Below the pieces are notes generated by a model that made no database searches, was not told the DNA's origin, and saw nothing but the letters and a program-made list of their open reading frames with translations. Shown here one piece after another: positions 8,806 to 18,233 of a DNA stretch of 64,000 nucleotides. Made by a program: the position numbers and the translations under genes. The DNA is from Desulfitibacter sp. BRH_c19 (lineage in GTDB: Bacteria > Bacillota > DSM-16504 > Desulfitibacterales > Desulfitibacteraceae): contig LOER01000003.1 in assembly GCA_001515945.1 (NCBI GenBank), positions 1 to 64,000 of the forward strand, in the 5' to 3' direction. Every line of letters begins with the position of its first letter. Positions within the stretch are counted from its first letter, which is position 1.

Positions 8806-9702
8806 ATGAGTTTAAAAAATAGGATTGAAGAAACCGCTTTTACGGAAGGGTTGGATATAATTCGGTTTACCAATCCAGGATATTTCAATTATGCATTGCC
8901 GGAGTCGCCAAGGAGTGACCCGCGTATTTCCCTTCCATCCTCTCAAACACTTATTATTTGTGGAATTTATATAGGTGGTTTTGAAATACCTGATACGAAA
9001 GACCCTAATATAGGACAATTAAGTAGACTAATATTGTCAAGCTTCTATTTTGATGTGGTAAAACCGCTTGATTCTATAAAATCTATTCTAAACAAAGAAG
9101 GATATACAGCCATTCAATGTGACGGCTATTCTGATAAATCTATATTACCTCTAAAGCTTGCAGCGGTTCGTGCAGGTATTGGTTGGCAAGGAAAAAATTC
9201 CTTGTTGATCTCAAAAGAGTATGGCAGTTTTATTGCTTTAGGGGGTATTATTACAGATGCATTATTAGAATACGACAGGGTTGCACCTCAAAAAAATCTT
9301 TGTGGAGATTGTGATGCTTGTAGAACTGCGTGTCCATTAAATGCATTAGAAGAACCTTATAAACTTAATGTATCTAGATGCTTGTCAAGTTTACTAGAAG
9401 GTGAAGAACTGTCTGAAGAGATAAAGAATGTGATGGGAAACAAAATTTTAGAATGTGATTTGTGCCAGCTGGCTTGTCCCTGGAATAAAAAACTTGATAA
9501 TAAAGGGGTTAAATCTAACTATAGATGGAGCCTAAATGAACAATTTGGAAACTTAAATAAATTTTTTAATATGAATAATTTAATCAAGCTGACTGAAGAG
9601 GATTTTAATAAATACTTGGGATACGCTTTAGTCGGTGTAAATTACAATATGTTTCGCAGAAATCTCATGGCTGCCATGGAGAATTCAGTAAATAAATGCT
9701 AA
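8806..9702 (+). CDS. queG: Epoxyqueuosine reductase QueG
   Basis: Reduces epoxyqueuosine to queuosine in tRNA with a cobalamin cofactor and two 4Fe-4S clusters; a cytosolic tRNA modification enzyme. The cluster ligands are CGDCDACRTACP (about 166-177) and CDLCQLACPWN (about 217-227), and AGIGWQGKNS (about 123-132) is the conserved active-site segment. The 298 residues lack the HEAT-like C-terminal extension of longer forms. The start is placed at ATG 8806, served by GGAGG at 8790-8794; the ATG at 8788 has none. A second, more distant paralogue is at 23986. Its cobalamin need fits the B12-related genes at 42-56 kb. Confidence 0.88.
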   Translation: MSLKNRIEETAFTEGLDIIRFTNPGYFNYALPESPRSDPRISLPSSQTLIICGIYIGGFEIPDTKDPNIGQLSRLILSSFYFDVVKPLDSIKSILNKEGYTAIQCDGYSDKSILPLKLAAVRAGIGWQGKNSLLISKEYGSFIALGGIITDALLEYDRVAPQKNLCGDCDACRTACPLNALEEPYKLNVSRCLSSLLEGEELSEEIKNVMGNKILECDLCQLACPWNKKLDNKGVKSNYRWSLNEQFGNLNKFFNMNNLIKLTEEDFNKYLGYALVGVNYNMFRRNLMAAMENSVNKC

Positions 9703-9727
9703 TATAAACAAAGAAGATGCTATTTTA

Positions 9728-10462
9728 ATGGTGGTAATTAAAACGAAAACATATGAAGAAATTATATTAAAAGAACTTATTATGTGGCAAATAAAGATGG
9801 TTAAGAAGCCATCCTTATCAAACCGCTTAACTAAGGGTGTGCAAAATAGAGTTAATAACATAGTCCCGGATAAGGTCCACGAAGTAATTACAGGTACAAT
9901 AAAGAACATGGTAAAAGCGGTCTTGTTCGGATCAGGGTTCATCACAAAAAAACCTTTAGTAGGGGTATCGCTAGAAGACCGTGAAAAGTTAGTAAAAGAA
10001 AGCATTGCTTTTTATAAGAGAACTGCTGCAATTAGCGGTGCTGGAACTGGTTACGGGGGCATCCTCCTAGGACTTGCGGATTTGCCTGTATTACTAAGCC
10101 TAAAAATAAAGTTTCTTTTTAATGTAGCTAGTCTTTATGGTTTTAACGTAAGCGACTATAAAGAAAGAATATATATTCTATATATTTTTCAATTAGCTTT
10201 TTCAAGCCAAGAAAAGAGAAATAAGGTATATAAACAAATATCAGACTGGGAAAATAAAAAGCAAGAATTGCCAAAGGACATGAACCTATTTCAGTGGAAG
10301 GAATTTCAGCAGGAATATAGGGATTATATTGATATAGCTAAAATGCTTCAGTTAGTTCCCATAATAGGAGCACCTATTGGAGCATTTGCTAATTATAGAT
10401 TGTTGGATAACCTGGGAAAAACGGCTATGAATGCTTACAGATTAAGATTAATTAAGAGTTGA
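9728..10462 (+). CDS. EcsC family protein
   Basis: A 244-residue protein with the EcsC family pattern: a glycine-rich hydrophobic segment around residues 98-120 (GTGYGGILLGLADLP), a second one near 215-230 (VPIIGAPIGAFANY), and charged helices between. EcsC of Bacillus is linked to the Ecs ABC transporter, but no such transporter is here and the role of stand-alone members is unknown. The ribosome binding site is weak (AAGAAG), and the first 20 residues are poorly defined, so the start may be a little later. It follows queG by 25 bases. Confidence 0.85.
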   Translation: MVVIKTKTYEEIILKELIMWQIKMVKKPSLSNRLTKGVQNRVNNIVPDKVHEVITGTIKNMVKAVLFGSGFITKKPLVGVSLEDREKLVKESIAFYKRTAAISGAGTGYGGILLGLADLPVLLSLKIKFLFNVASLYGFNVSDYKERIYILYIFQLAFSSQEKRNKVYKQISDWENKKQELPKDMNLFQWKEFQQEYRDYIDIAKMLQLVPIIGAPIGAFANYRLLDNLGKTAMNAYRLRLIKS

Positions 10463-10513
10463 AAAGAATAGGAAAAAATAGTTACGTCACTAATAAGAGA
10501 GTAGGGTTAAATA

Positions 10514-10975
10514 ATGAGAAAGGCAGAAAAGGAAATCAAGGATAATGCAGATATTGAGCAAGTGTTACACCGAGCTGAAGTTTGCAGAATTGGTTTATGC
10601 AGAGGAAATGAACCTTATGTAGTTCCAATGAATTTTGGATATCAAGATAGATGCTTATATCTTCATTCAGCTAAAGAAGGTAAAAAAATTGAATTCATAA
10701 AAGCAAATAACAAGATCTGCTTTGAAGTTGGTGTAGATTATGAAGTTAAAGAATCAGAAAATCCTTGTAACTGGAGTATGAACTTTTCTAGTGTTATAGG
10801 TTTGGGAAAAGCATATATAATTGAAGATTTGGAAGAGAAGAAAAAAGCCTTAGATGTAATTATGGGAAAGTATTCATGCAATAACTCATTCAGCTACTTG
10901 GATAAGGCAGTTGAACAAATAGCAATTATTAAAGTAAAAATAGAAGAAATAACAGGTAAAAGGTCTGGAATATAA
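10514..10975 (+). CDS. NimA-like flavin-binding split-barrel protein
   Basis: A 153-residue member of the pyridoxamine 5'-phosphate oxidase superfamily, close to the 5-nitroimidazole-resistance protein NimA. Family features seen are RIGLCRGNEPYVVPMNFGY (about 25-43), YLHSAKEGKKIE, and the CFEV strand, followed by SVIGLGKAYI. Such proteins bind FMN, haem or a pyruvoyl-type cofactor and reduce small molecules. The C-terminal KVKIEEITGKR is also typical. It converges with the MFS gene on the other strand, 4 bases away. Drug resistance is not implied by family alone. Confidence 0.88.
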   Translation: MRKAEKEIKDNADIEQVLHRAEVCRIGLCRGNEPYVVPMNFGYQDRCLYLHSAKEGKKIEFIKANNKICFEVGVDYEVKESENPCNWSMNFSSVIGLGKAYIIEDLEEKKKALDVIMGKYSCNNSFSYLDKAVEQIAIIKVKIEEITGKRSGI

Positions 10976-10979
10976 TAGA

Positions 10980-12137
10980 TTATTTTCGTACCTTACTAAA
11001 ATAAATGAGCATACCTAATACTTCTAGCAATACAGCAGCAGTAAATAAATAGAAACCAGTCTTATAGCTATATACTGTACTTGCCCTACCTACTATCAGG
11101 GGTGCAAAGAACATGCCTATTCCCCAAAAAAGATAATATGCTCCTGAAATGGTGCCTTTTAAAGAATTCGGAACAGCCTCATTAAGAAAGGCCATGGATG
11201 AGAGATAGAACACACCAAGTCCAAGACTTGCAACGAATAGTACTATACTTATCCAAGGAAGAACTAGAATGGGGAATATTATAATTCCACATAAAGCTAA
11301 TACTAATCCTCCTAACATAAAGATTTTTCGTCCCATTCTATCTGATAATGGACCAGTTATTATTTGGGAAATACTTATTGCAGCATAAAAAAGAGAAAAG
11401 AAAATTCCTATATGTATCTCATTGAAATTCTTTAAGGTAATTAAAAACGCGGGGATGACAGTAAGGAATATTCCATATCCCGCACCATATACTGTAATTC
11501 CTAGTAAAGTAACAAGAATTTCTCGGTTAGCAGCTATCTTGACTATCTTATTGAAACTTATTGGCTCTATTGTGCCTCTCTCATCTGAATTAACATCATC
11601 CACCATAAAATAAATAACTAATGATCCAAGAAAGCAGACGATTGCATAAAAGAGAAAGACTTCATTTCCGGACAAAAGAGTAGCAAACACAATCCCAAGG
11701 ATAGGGCCAATTGTGAGGCCAATATGGATGGACGCATTATATAGTCCCATAATTTGTCCTTTTATGAGTGGATACTTTATTGATAAAAGTGCTGGGGCAA
11801 GTGCCCAAATAGGTGCCTCTCCAATACCTTGCATAAGTCTACCTAGGAAAATAATATTAACGTTTTTAGTAAAATAAAAAAGCAATCCAGTCATTGTACA
11901 TAGAATATAGCCAAAGATTAAGAATTGTTTAAATCCGAACTTATCTGATAGATTCCCTATAGGCAACTGAAAGAGTATGTAGGAAAGTGCGAAAGCGGAA
12001 GCTAAAATACCTACCAACTCTCCTGATCCGGTTAGGACAATAACCTTTTGTGGAAGTATGGCGACTATCATTCCCACTCCCAGCATCATAAGAAATACAG
12101 CAAGGTTTAAGCCTATTAGTGTTTTATTTCTAAACAT
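10980..12137 (-). CDS. MFS transporter
   Basis: A 385-residue major facilitator with twelve hydrophobic segments. The loop after segment 2 has GNLSDKFG and the loop after segment 8 has GPLSDRMGRK, the two half-repeat signatures. It is of the drug-efflux type (similar to Bmr/multidrug exporters), but the substrate cannot be read. A strong AGGAGG is ten bases before the ATG. It is transcribed alone from an upstream gap of 290 bases. Confidence 0.9.
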   Translation of the reverse strand: MFRNKTLIGLNLAVFLMMLGVGMIVAILPQKVIVLTGSGELVGILASAFALSYILFQLPIGNLSDKFGFKQFLIFGYILCTMTGLLFYFTKNVNIIFLGRLMQGIGEAPIWALAPALLSIKYPLIKGQIMGLYNASIHIGLTIGPILGIVFATLLSGNEVFLFYAIVCFLGSLVIYFMVDDVNSDERGTIEPISFNKIVKIAANREILVTLLGITVYGAGYGIFLTVIPAFLITLKNFNEIHIGIFFSLFYAAISISQIITGPLSDRMGRKIFMLGGLVLALCGIIIFPILVLPWISIVLFVASLGLGVFYLSSMAFLNEAVPNSLKGTISGAYYLFWGIGMFFAPLIVGRASTVYSYKTGFYLFTAAVLLEVLGMLIYFSKVRK

Positions 12138-12430
12138 GAGGAAAAACCTCCTAACAAGTTAAATTTAGGCACAAAAAAACCATGCATTTTAAAGATACAC
12201 GGCGTAAAGTTTTTTATAAAATTTTACTTCAACATAAATCATGAATTACCGTTGCTCTTAAAATATTTCAACACTATTTAATTTGTAGAAATAAGAGCAA
12301 CTCTTAGCATATTAAGTAACCATCCTTTTATTTGACTTATACCTTCTATGGTGCAATTATACTATATAGTTCTGTTCTACTTCTACAACTTTTTTAAAAC
12401 ATCATTCTAAGTTTATTTGGAAGGAGTTGA

Positions 12431-12634
12431 ATGTGTAAAACAATGTATGAATATAGGTTTATTAAAATAAAGCTTAAGTCAGGATTTAAAGGAAGAAAGC
12501 CTGAGGAAGACTATCATGAAATCATTGAACAGTACGCAAGGGAAGGTTGGAGGTTAGTTCAAATTTTTGCACCAGCTATAAGCGGATATGGTGCAGCAGA
12601 GTTTTATGAACTAATATTCGAAAGGAATAAGTAA
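12431..12634 (+). CDS. DUF4177 protein
   Basis: A 67-residue protein matching DUF4177: a beta strand at the start (YEYRFIKIKL), a helix with EIIEQYAREGWRLVQ, and a closing strand FYELIFER. Function is unknown; members are small cytosolic proteins. The ribosome binding site GGAAGGAG is well placed for the ATG at 12431. Confidence 0.85.
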   Translation: MCKTMYEYRFIKIKLKSGFKGRKPEEDYHEIIEQYAREGWRLVQIFAPAISGYGAAEFYELIFERNK

Positions 12635-12670
12635 AACAGATAAAAACTGGATAAAGAGTGAGAAAATTAA

Positions 12671-13402
12671 TTAAGAGCCTTTTTTAAGGGGTGTATCTTT
12701 ACCTTCTCCTACAAAAAATGCTTTAATTGAATTGATGGGGGGTTGTTCGGCTATATAGAGACTACCATCAGTATCGAGCAGGGCTAATAGTACTTTATGT
12801 GGCTCTTTTAACCCCCTTTTAGAGAGTTCGCTTTCAAGCCACTTGTTATTTAAACCTAAATTATGCAAGTTAGCCTTAAAAATTTTACCATCAACTATTA
12901 GAGGTGTAGGTATACCTTCATAACCTGAGTCTATTTTAAGATCTGTAAGTTTGACAGGGCGGGCTTGAGACTTTGGAATAACCGATAGTTGGCCATTGGC
13001 TTCTAGAGTAGCAAATTCAATATCTTGTATTCGGTGATAACCCTTTATTCTAAGTCCAGCCATGAGTTGATTCATATTAATTTGGTTCTTAATTAGATTA
13101 GCTTTAACTATACGACCGTTGCGTATTAGTAGGTCTGGTTGTCCACCTAAAATATCCTTTAAATAGTTATTTAAAGTACCAACACTTATGAGTGTGTGCA
13201 TTAAAGCTAGGACACCTAAGGCTACGAGCGCATTTAGAAGAGGAACATCTCGGTTGACTATTAGTGCTGCTGAAGCTGAACCTATCAACATCATCACTAC
13301 AAAATCATATGGTTTTTGTTGGAACGTTAGTCCTTTACCTAACAAACGAAGAAGAATCAAGGACCAGATATACACTATAACTGCTCTAGTCACAACTTCC
13401 AT
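12671..13402 (-). CDS. DUF421 (YetF family) membrane protein
   Basis: A 243-residue protein of COG2323: three membrane helices at the start (about residues 4-22, 33-50 and 56-75) and a soluble C-terminal region with the duplicated small domain typical of YetF/YkjA/YrbG. NGxIVKANLIKNQINMNQLM and GYHRIQDIEFATLE are conserved family segments. YetF-like proteins are found in spore-formers and have been linked to germination receptors, but the general role is unknown. The start is ATG 13402, which has AAAGGAG upstream; the frame extends 24 codons further without a site. Confidence 0.88.
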   Translation of the reverse strand: MEVVTRAVIVYIWSLILLRLLGKGLTFQQKPYDFVVMMLIGSASAALIVNRDVPLLNALVALGVLALMHTLISVGTLNNYLKDILGGQPDLLIRNGRIVKANLIKNQINMNQLMAGLRIKGYHRIQDIEFATLEANGQLSVIPKSQARPVKLTDLKIDSGYEGIPTPLIVDGKIFKANLHNLGLNNKWLESELSKRGLKEPHKVLLALLDTDGSLYIAEQPPINSIKAFFVGEGKDTPLKKGS

Positions 13403-13537
13403 AACACAAACTCCTTTCTTGATAAAAGCACCTTTTGATGGAGTTGAAAGATAGTCTCTAATATTGTTCTCCATTATATATAATTAATACCAAGAAATAG
13501 CAAATGTCTGATTGTATAGCATATTAGCACCGCATAA

Positions 13538-14104
13538 TTAATTTGACAATTCTAGAGTAGAGTTGGGTATACCGTAGCTTCCCGAATTATTATCAATAAA
13601 TATTGGTATTGAGGCAGGCTTAAATGTAAATGTTGAAAAGGAGATTACGAGGATAATGCCTAATACTATTGCCATAGATCCATAATATCGACCTAAAGGT
13701 TTGGCGACAAGTAATTTATAACTTGCATATTGTCCTAAAATAACAGCAATGAAAAATATACTAATATCTATGGGGAATAGATTGAAGCCTATTATTCCAG
13801 TATAGGTATAAAATATTACAATTATTGTAGCAGGGATGATAAAAAGCGAAGTAGCTTTTGCTAGAACATAATTATTTGCTTTGTTCTTTATAAAATAGTA
13901 TTCTGCTAGAAAGAAAAGTAAAGCAGGCCAAAAACCTATCTTACAGTGCTCCCAAACACTTTCATTTACGGCAAAGAATAAAGCTAAGGGCTTCCATTGG
14001 TTGAACCAAAAGAATGCAAAATGAAAGACAAACCCAAGTATAATTATTACTATTGCACCGTAAAACTCCCAATAAAGAACACCTTTTTCATTACTAATTC
14101 CCAT
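13538..14104 (-). CDS. DUF6512 family membrane protein
   Basis: A 188-residue integral membrane protein with five or six hydrophobic segments. The motif FAVNESVWEHCKIGFWPALLF (about 44-63) is the hallmark of DUF6512 proteins. Function is unknown. GGGGAGG stands ten bases before the ATG. The C-terminal 25 residues are hydrophilic. It is separate from the DUF421 gene by 136 bases. Confidence 0.82.
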   Translation of the reverse strand: MGISNEKGVLYWEFYGAIVIIILGFVFHFAFFWFNQWKPLALFFAVNESVWEHCKIGFWPALLFFLAEYYFIKNKANNYVLAKATSLFIIPATIIVIFYTYTGIIGFNLFPIDISIFFIAVILGQYASYKLLVAKPLGRYYGSMAIVLGIILVISFSTFTFKPASIPIFIDNNSGSYGIPNSTLELSN

Positions 14105-14224
14105 ATGAGTATTACACCTCCCCTAAATAATATTATGCTGGAAGCAAGTATTATAGAGCGAAGAAAGTGTCAAAGAATGCAAATTGTAATGATGCAGATC
14201 TAAGAACAGTTTTAATTAGCATAA

Positions 14225-14251
14225 AGAAAAACAACGGATATTACCCGTTGT
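14225..14251 (-). terminator. Terminator of the broken lipoprotein gene
   Basis: Stem CCGTTGT/ACAACGG (14231-14251) followed on the minus strand by TTTTTCTTTAT. It lies ten bases past the stop codon of the frameshifted gene at 14261-14549. Confidence 0.7.
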
Positions 14252-14260
14252 CCACATTTC

Positions 14261-14549
14261 TTATTTATTTAACCGATCAAAGTATGGTTGAATTTTAGCT
14301 ACTAATTCATTATATTCCTCTTGTTGATCAGGTGTTAGCTTTGTAACATCCACTTGCCCCAATTTTTCTCTTTCCGAAGTAGACATATCTCCGTGCTTTA
14401 CCATAAAGAAAACTAGATCCTTGGCTAAGACAGCAAATTCCCCAAATTCTTTTGGGCTTAAAATTTTGGATGCTTTGTTTAGCTTATTATCAAAGTAGCC
14501 AAAACAAGAAAGTAAAATTAAATATCGAAAAAAAGAATGATTCTGTCAT
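14261..14549 (-). pseudogene. Frameshifted small lipoprotein gene
   Basis: The minus strand carries an open frame of about 90 codons without a start codon. Its translation has LILLSCFG near the beginning, a good lipobox, then a charged soluble part ending in KIQPYFDRLNK. An ATG at 14549 would start the protein if one A were dropped from the run of seven A at 14528-14534. So it looks like a lipoprotein of about 95 residues broken by a homopolymer indel. No ribosome binding site is visible before that ATG. A terminator follows. The family is not recognised. Confidence 0.5.
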
Positions 14550-14636
14550 GATTAAAAATTTAATAATTGGTATAATGTTACTAGTAAGTCTTAATTAATT
14601 TTAATCTAGAAAACTGTTTTGAGATGATGAAAAAAT

Positions 14637-14785
14637 ATCTGGAGGAGTACTTTATGAGGTTTTTATTAGGGGAAGATGTATTTGATACATTAGAGGATGT
14701 GTGTTTCTGTGTAGTTGTAGCCAGAGGAATCGATAATGCAACAAAAACAATAAAATTGATGCTTCTATTACAGATGGGCGCCTAA
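14637..14785 (+). pseudogene. Truncated copy of the B3/B4 domain gene
   Basis: ATG 14654 begins a 43-codon frame whose first 30 residues (MRFLLGEDVFDTLEDVC...) match the start of the intact gene at 17014, including the upstream ATATCTGGAGG leader with its ribosome binding site. After NATK the similarity ends and the frame closes at 14785. It is therefore a 5' remnant of a duplication whose rest was lost or replaced. It lies just before the FAD oxidoreductase gene, 2.3 kb upstream of the intact copy. Confidence 0.75.
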
Positions 14786-14832
14786 GAGATGGGACATAAA
14801 TAAGCATAGCTCTTGAGCTTGGAGGAGATAAA

Positions 14833-15903
14833 ATGTATGATGTGGTAATCGTAGGAGCAGGGCCCTCAGGGGCTACTTTAGCTAGACTGATTGGGAATAG
14901 ATTTAGGGTGTTATTAATTGATAAGAGACAGCTTTTAGATGAAAAGAATGGAACTGATGAAAAGTGTTGTGGGGGTCTTATTGCCCCTGATGCTCAATAT
15001 ATGCTGGGAAAATTAGGACTTGGAGTTCCTAAAAGGGTATTAGTAGGCCCCCAATTATTTACGGTAAGAACTATGGACTTACAAAGTAATATTGAAAGAT
15101 ACTACCAAAGACACTATATTAATATAGATCGAGGAAAATTTGACTCGTGGTTAGTATCATTAATTCCACCATCTGTTGACATAAGATGTGGTTCTCAGTT
15201 TAAAACTTTTGAACGTACAGGGGGAAACTTCAATATTAAGCTTATCTATGATGGAAAAGAGTACATTGAGAGGGCAAGAATACTGGTAGGTGCAGATGGG
15301 GCTTTTTCAACCGTACGCAGGCAACTGGCCCCCTTACTGTTTCAAAAAAAATATGTAGCAATACAAGAGTGGTATAAGGTACAAGATACTTTACCTTATT
15401 TTTCAGCAATTTTCGATAGTGAAATTACAGATTTCTACTCATGGACTATTCCAAAGGAAGATTATCTGCTGGTCGGAGCAGCTGTACCAGTAAAAGAGAA
15501 TGTTGGCTACAAATATAACTTATTAAAAAAGAAACTGTCAACTTGTGGATTTGAATTAAAAACATTAGTAAAGAAACATGGTTGTTATATAATTCGACCC
15601 GAAACTGGAGCTCAAATCTATTTAGGTGAAAGCAATGTAATGTTTATCGGGGAAGCAGCTGGCTGGATTAGTCCAACATCTGCTGAAGGCTTAAGCTATT
15701 CATTTAGAAGTGCATTGGCTTTAGCTAAAAGCTTAAAGAGCAAATCAGAAAACTATCTATCAGACTATATCCAAAACACCAAAGGTTTAAAATTTAATAT
15801 ATTTACCAAAAACTTAAAAGCACCTTTTATGTATAACCCCTTGATAAGAGGACTTGTTATGAAAACAGGAATATCCAGCATGAATATGATTGATAGTGAT
15901 TAG
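14833..15903 (+). CDS. FAD-dependent oxidoreductase, geranylgeranyl reductase family
   Basis: A 356-residue flavoprotein. The N-terminal dinucleotide fold has DVVIVGAGPSGATLARL (about 3-19), a CCGG segment near 49-52 sits where this family has its conserved cysteine, GADGAFSTVRR (about 155-165) is the second FAD motif, and GEAAGWISPTSAEG (about 274-287) is the third. Relatives reduce isoprenoid double bonds of lipids or quinones, or hydroxylate aromatic rings. Without neighbours of a lipid pathway the substrate is unknown. A strong GGAGGAG precedes the ATG. Confidence 0.88.
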   Translation: MYDVVIVGAGPSGATLARLIGNRFRVLLIDKRQLLDEKNGTDEKCCGGLIAPDAQYMLGKLGLGVPKRVLVGPQLFTVRTMDLQSNIERYYQRHYINIDRGKFDSWLVSLIPPSVDIRCGSQFKTFERTGGNFNIKLIYDGKEYIERARILVGADGAFSTVRRQLAPLLFQKKYVAIQEWYKVQDTLPYFSAIFDSEITDFYSWTIPKEDYLLVGAAVPVKENVGYKYNLLKKKLSTCGFELKTLVKKHGCYIIRPETGAQIYLGESNVMFIGEAAGWISPTSAEGLSYSFRSALALAKSLKSKSENYLSDYIQNTKGLKFNIFTKNLKAPFMYNPLIRGLVMKTGISSMNMIDSD

Positions 15904-16200
15904 TAAAAACCACAAATCAAATTCTTTGAGGAGATAGATCATTTAAATGCTAATAAATAGAAATAGTTTTGTATACTTTATTCTTATATTAACCTCGATG
16001 TCTTTGGGTTTTAACTACTAGATTTTTTTTCAAGTACCTACCAAGTTGGAGTTTATTATATTACCGCGTTAGTCGAACCAAAGATACCCCTCCGTTATGT
16101 GCAAATACAGCATCTCCATTAGCTGCAGGCGGAGCTAGTTTTCGACCAGTAGGTGCTGTTAATTTAACCTTTAAAATAAATATTAGAAAGGAAAGTAGAT
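15904..16200. other. Gap without a clear gene
   Basis: About 300 bases with only short frames. A frame across 16078-16165 reads KDTPPLCANTASPLAAGGASF and has no start codon or ribosome binding site. A GTTATGT heptamer occurs near 16096, the same as the box at 556-562, but with no palindrome around it. Nothing else was seen. Confidence 0.4.
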
Positions 16201-16938
16201 ATGTGGACAAGAAAAGAACTTAAAGAAAGAGCAAAGGCGGTTTTGAAAAACATCTATTGGAAGGCATTCTTAATAAGTATGGTTATTCTATTAGTAGGAG
16301 GTAAAGATAGTGGAATAGGCGGGGGAAGCAGCAGAAGTAGTGACTCAACAAACAACATGGCTTTTGATTTTACTGATCCGAATGTCTTATATTCCATAAT
16401 ATTTATTATAATTGCAGCAATAGGAGTTATAATGCTTGCTGTCACATTACGTATTTTTTTAGGGTACCCTTTAGAGGTTGGGGGCAGAAAGTACTTTGTG
16501 CAATCCGCTCAATACAAGGATAATAAAAAATGCTTTAGGTTTGCCTTTAATGGGCAAAATTATTTTGGAATAGTCTTTACCATGCTGCTGAAAGGAGTTC
16601 AAAACTTTTTGTGGTTTTTACTTTTGATTATTCCTGGCATTATTAAACTATATGCATATAGAATGGTACCATATATTTTGGCGGATAATCCCAATATAGG
16701 AGCCAAAAAAGCAATTAAACTTAGTGACAAAATGACGAAGGGGCATAAATTTAAGATGTTTGTATTGGATCTATCTTTTCTTGGATGGTACTTGCTTGGA
16801 ATTTTGGCTCTGGGAATTGGTGCGCTGTTTGTAATGCCTTATGAAAATGCAACTAAAGCAGAGCTATATTTAGTGTTCCGTAAAACTGCTCTAGAAACAA
16901 ATATGTGCAGTTATGAAGATTTATTGCTAAATAACTGA
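16201..16938 (+). CDS. DUF975 family membrane protein
   Basis: A 245-residue integral membrane protein with the DUF975 layout: a basic start MWTRKELKERAK, then five or six membrane segments, the LGYPLEVGGRKYF motif after segment 2 (about 88-100), and the IPGIIKLYAYRMVPYILAD segment (about 147-165). A low-complexity glycine/serine loop (about 36-50) replaces part of the first periplasmic loop. Function unknown. AGAAAGGAAAG before the ATG is an acceptable ribosome binding site. Confidence 0.88.
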   Translation: MWTRKELKERAKAVLKNIYWKAFLISMVILLVGGKDSGIGGGSSRSSDSTNNMAFDFTDPNVLYSIIFIIIAAIGVIMLAVTLRIFLGYPLEVGGRKYFVQSAQYKDNKKCFRFAFNGQNYFGIVFTMLLKGVQNFLWFLLLIIPGIIKLYAYRMVPYILADNPNIGAKKAIKLSDKMTKGHKFKMFVLDLSFLGWYLLGILALGIGALFVMPYENATKAELYLVFRKTALETNMCSYEDLLLNN

Positions 16939-17013
16939 GCTATTTCTTTTGGGTGAAATCATTTTGAAACTGCTTATGATAATAATGAAAGAAAATATCT
17001 GGAGGTATACTTT

Positions 17014-17721
17014 ATGAGATTTACGGTAGAAGAGAATGTATTTAAAACATTGGAGGATGTATGTTTTGGTGTAGTTGTAGCAAGAGGAGTAGATAATGCA
17101 ACAAAAAACAATGAGATTAAAGATATGTTAGAAAATAGTATACGAGAAATTAGCGAACAACTAAAAGGTGAAAATATCAAAGAACATCCTAAAATAATTC
17201 CATACAGAAATGCCTTTGGAAAGTTAGGGTTTAACCCAAATAAATTTGCACCTTCTGTAGAAGCACTAGTAACCAGGATTCTAAAAGGGAACCAAATTCC
17301 AAATATAAATAATGTTGTGGATTTAGCTAATTCTATATCCATTAAACACATACTACCAATTGGTGCACATGACATTGACTTGGTACAGGATGATATCACA
17401 GTCAGGTTTTCTGCGACTGGTGATAGTTTCATCCCCTTTGGAGCATCAGAGCCCGAATTATTAGAAACTGGAGAATTAGTGTATGCAAGTGGGAGTAATA
17501 TTAAAACAAGAAGATGGATATGGAGACAAAGTGAACAAGGGAAAATTACTGAAAGAAGCACAAATATCTTCTTTCCAATAGATGGTTTTATAAATGATAA
17601 TTATGGATCTGTAATCTTAGCTCGAGATGAATTAGCCTTAATGTTACAACAATTATTTGGTTGTGAAGTGAAAGTTGGCATTATTTATAAGAACAATCAA
17701 GGGCTAGATTTACAAAGCTGA
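17014..17721 (+). CDS. B3/B4 tRNA-binding domain protein
   Basis: A 235-residue stand-alone B3_4 domain, homologous to the editing region of the beta subunit of phenylalanyl-tRNA synthetase. Conserved segments are NAFGKLGFNPNKFAPSVEAL (about 68-87), VVDLANSISI, and HDIDLVQDDI (about 121-130). Stand-alone copies may hydrolyse mischarged tRNA or damaged aminoacyl compounds. The start has TGGAGG upstream. A truncated 5' copy of the same gene lies at 14637-14785. Confidence 0.88.
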   Translation: MRFTVEENVFKTLEDVCFGVVVARGVDNATKNNEIKDMLENSIREISEQLKGENIKEHPKIIPYRNAFGKLGFNPNKFAPSVEALVTRILKGNQIPNINNVVDLANSISIKHILPIGAHDIDLVQDDITVRFSATGDSFIPFGASEPELLETGELVYASGSNIKTRRWIWRQSEQGKITERSTNIFFPIDGFINDNYGSVILARDELALMLQQLFGCEVKVGIIYKNNQGLDLQS

Positions 17722-17767
17722 GTTAAAGTACAATAATATATAAAAACAATGAAAAATAAGGAGAAGT

Positions 17768-17962
17768 ATGATTATGAAAAAACCCATCATTATTGGAACT
17801 TTTGCTCTGCTATATATATTAGTTACTTTTTTTGGAATAGGCCCAGTATTACTTGCAGACGGTTCAATGCAAGAAAGAGTTATTACGCTGGTAATTATAA
17901 TTATCATATATGTATTACTAACCTTTGGTTTAAAAAAATTACTTAAGTCTATAAAGGATTAA
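17768..17962 (+). CDS. Small two-helix membrane protein
   Basis: A 64-residue protein with two membrane helices (about 4-24 and 38-56) joined by a short loop with DGSMQER, and a basic tail KKLLKSIKD. AAGGAG lies five bases before ATG 17768. Comparable small proteins are frequent in Firmicutes (a DUF6954-like pattern), with no known role. It is 46 bases after the B3/B4 gene and could be in the same transcript. Confidence 0.72.
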   Translation: MIMKKPIIIGTFALLYILVTFFGIGPVLLADGSMQERVITLVIIIIIYVLLTFGLKKLLKSIKD

Positions 17963-18059
17963 GGGTAATATAAACCACTTAGTGTAGAGATGCTTTAATT
18001 TTAAATTAAAAGCCGCGAGGAAGAATGCCTATGAAAGTTTATAGGAACGGGGGATGATT

Positions 18060-18233
18060 ATGTTTCAATTTTTTAAAAGGATATTTCTAGGGGATAAATG
18101 CTATTTCTGTAATAAGCCAACTCAGGATAAAAGATACTATTTGGATAAGGAAGGAAATAAAATAGCAGTTTGTGGATTATGTGCGGAGTATGCTGAAAGA
18201 AGGGCTTATAGAAAGCATAAACAGGATTCTTGA
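18060..18233 (+). CDS. Small four-cysteine zinc-finger-like protein
   Basis: A 57-residue protein, MFQFFKRIFLGD then CYFC and, 27 residues later, CGLC, ending in a basic tail. The two CxxC pairs would bind one zinc ion. There is a purine-rich GGGGG sequence just before the ATG, and a strong terminator follows at once (18234-18266), which supports a real gene. The amphipathic start may touch the membrane. Function unknown. Confidence 0.7.
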   Translation: MFQFFKRIFLGDKCYFCNKPTQDKRYYLDKEGNKIAVCGLCAEYAERRAYRKHKQDS

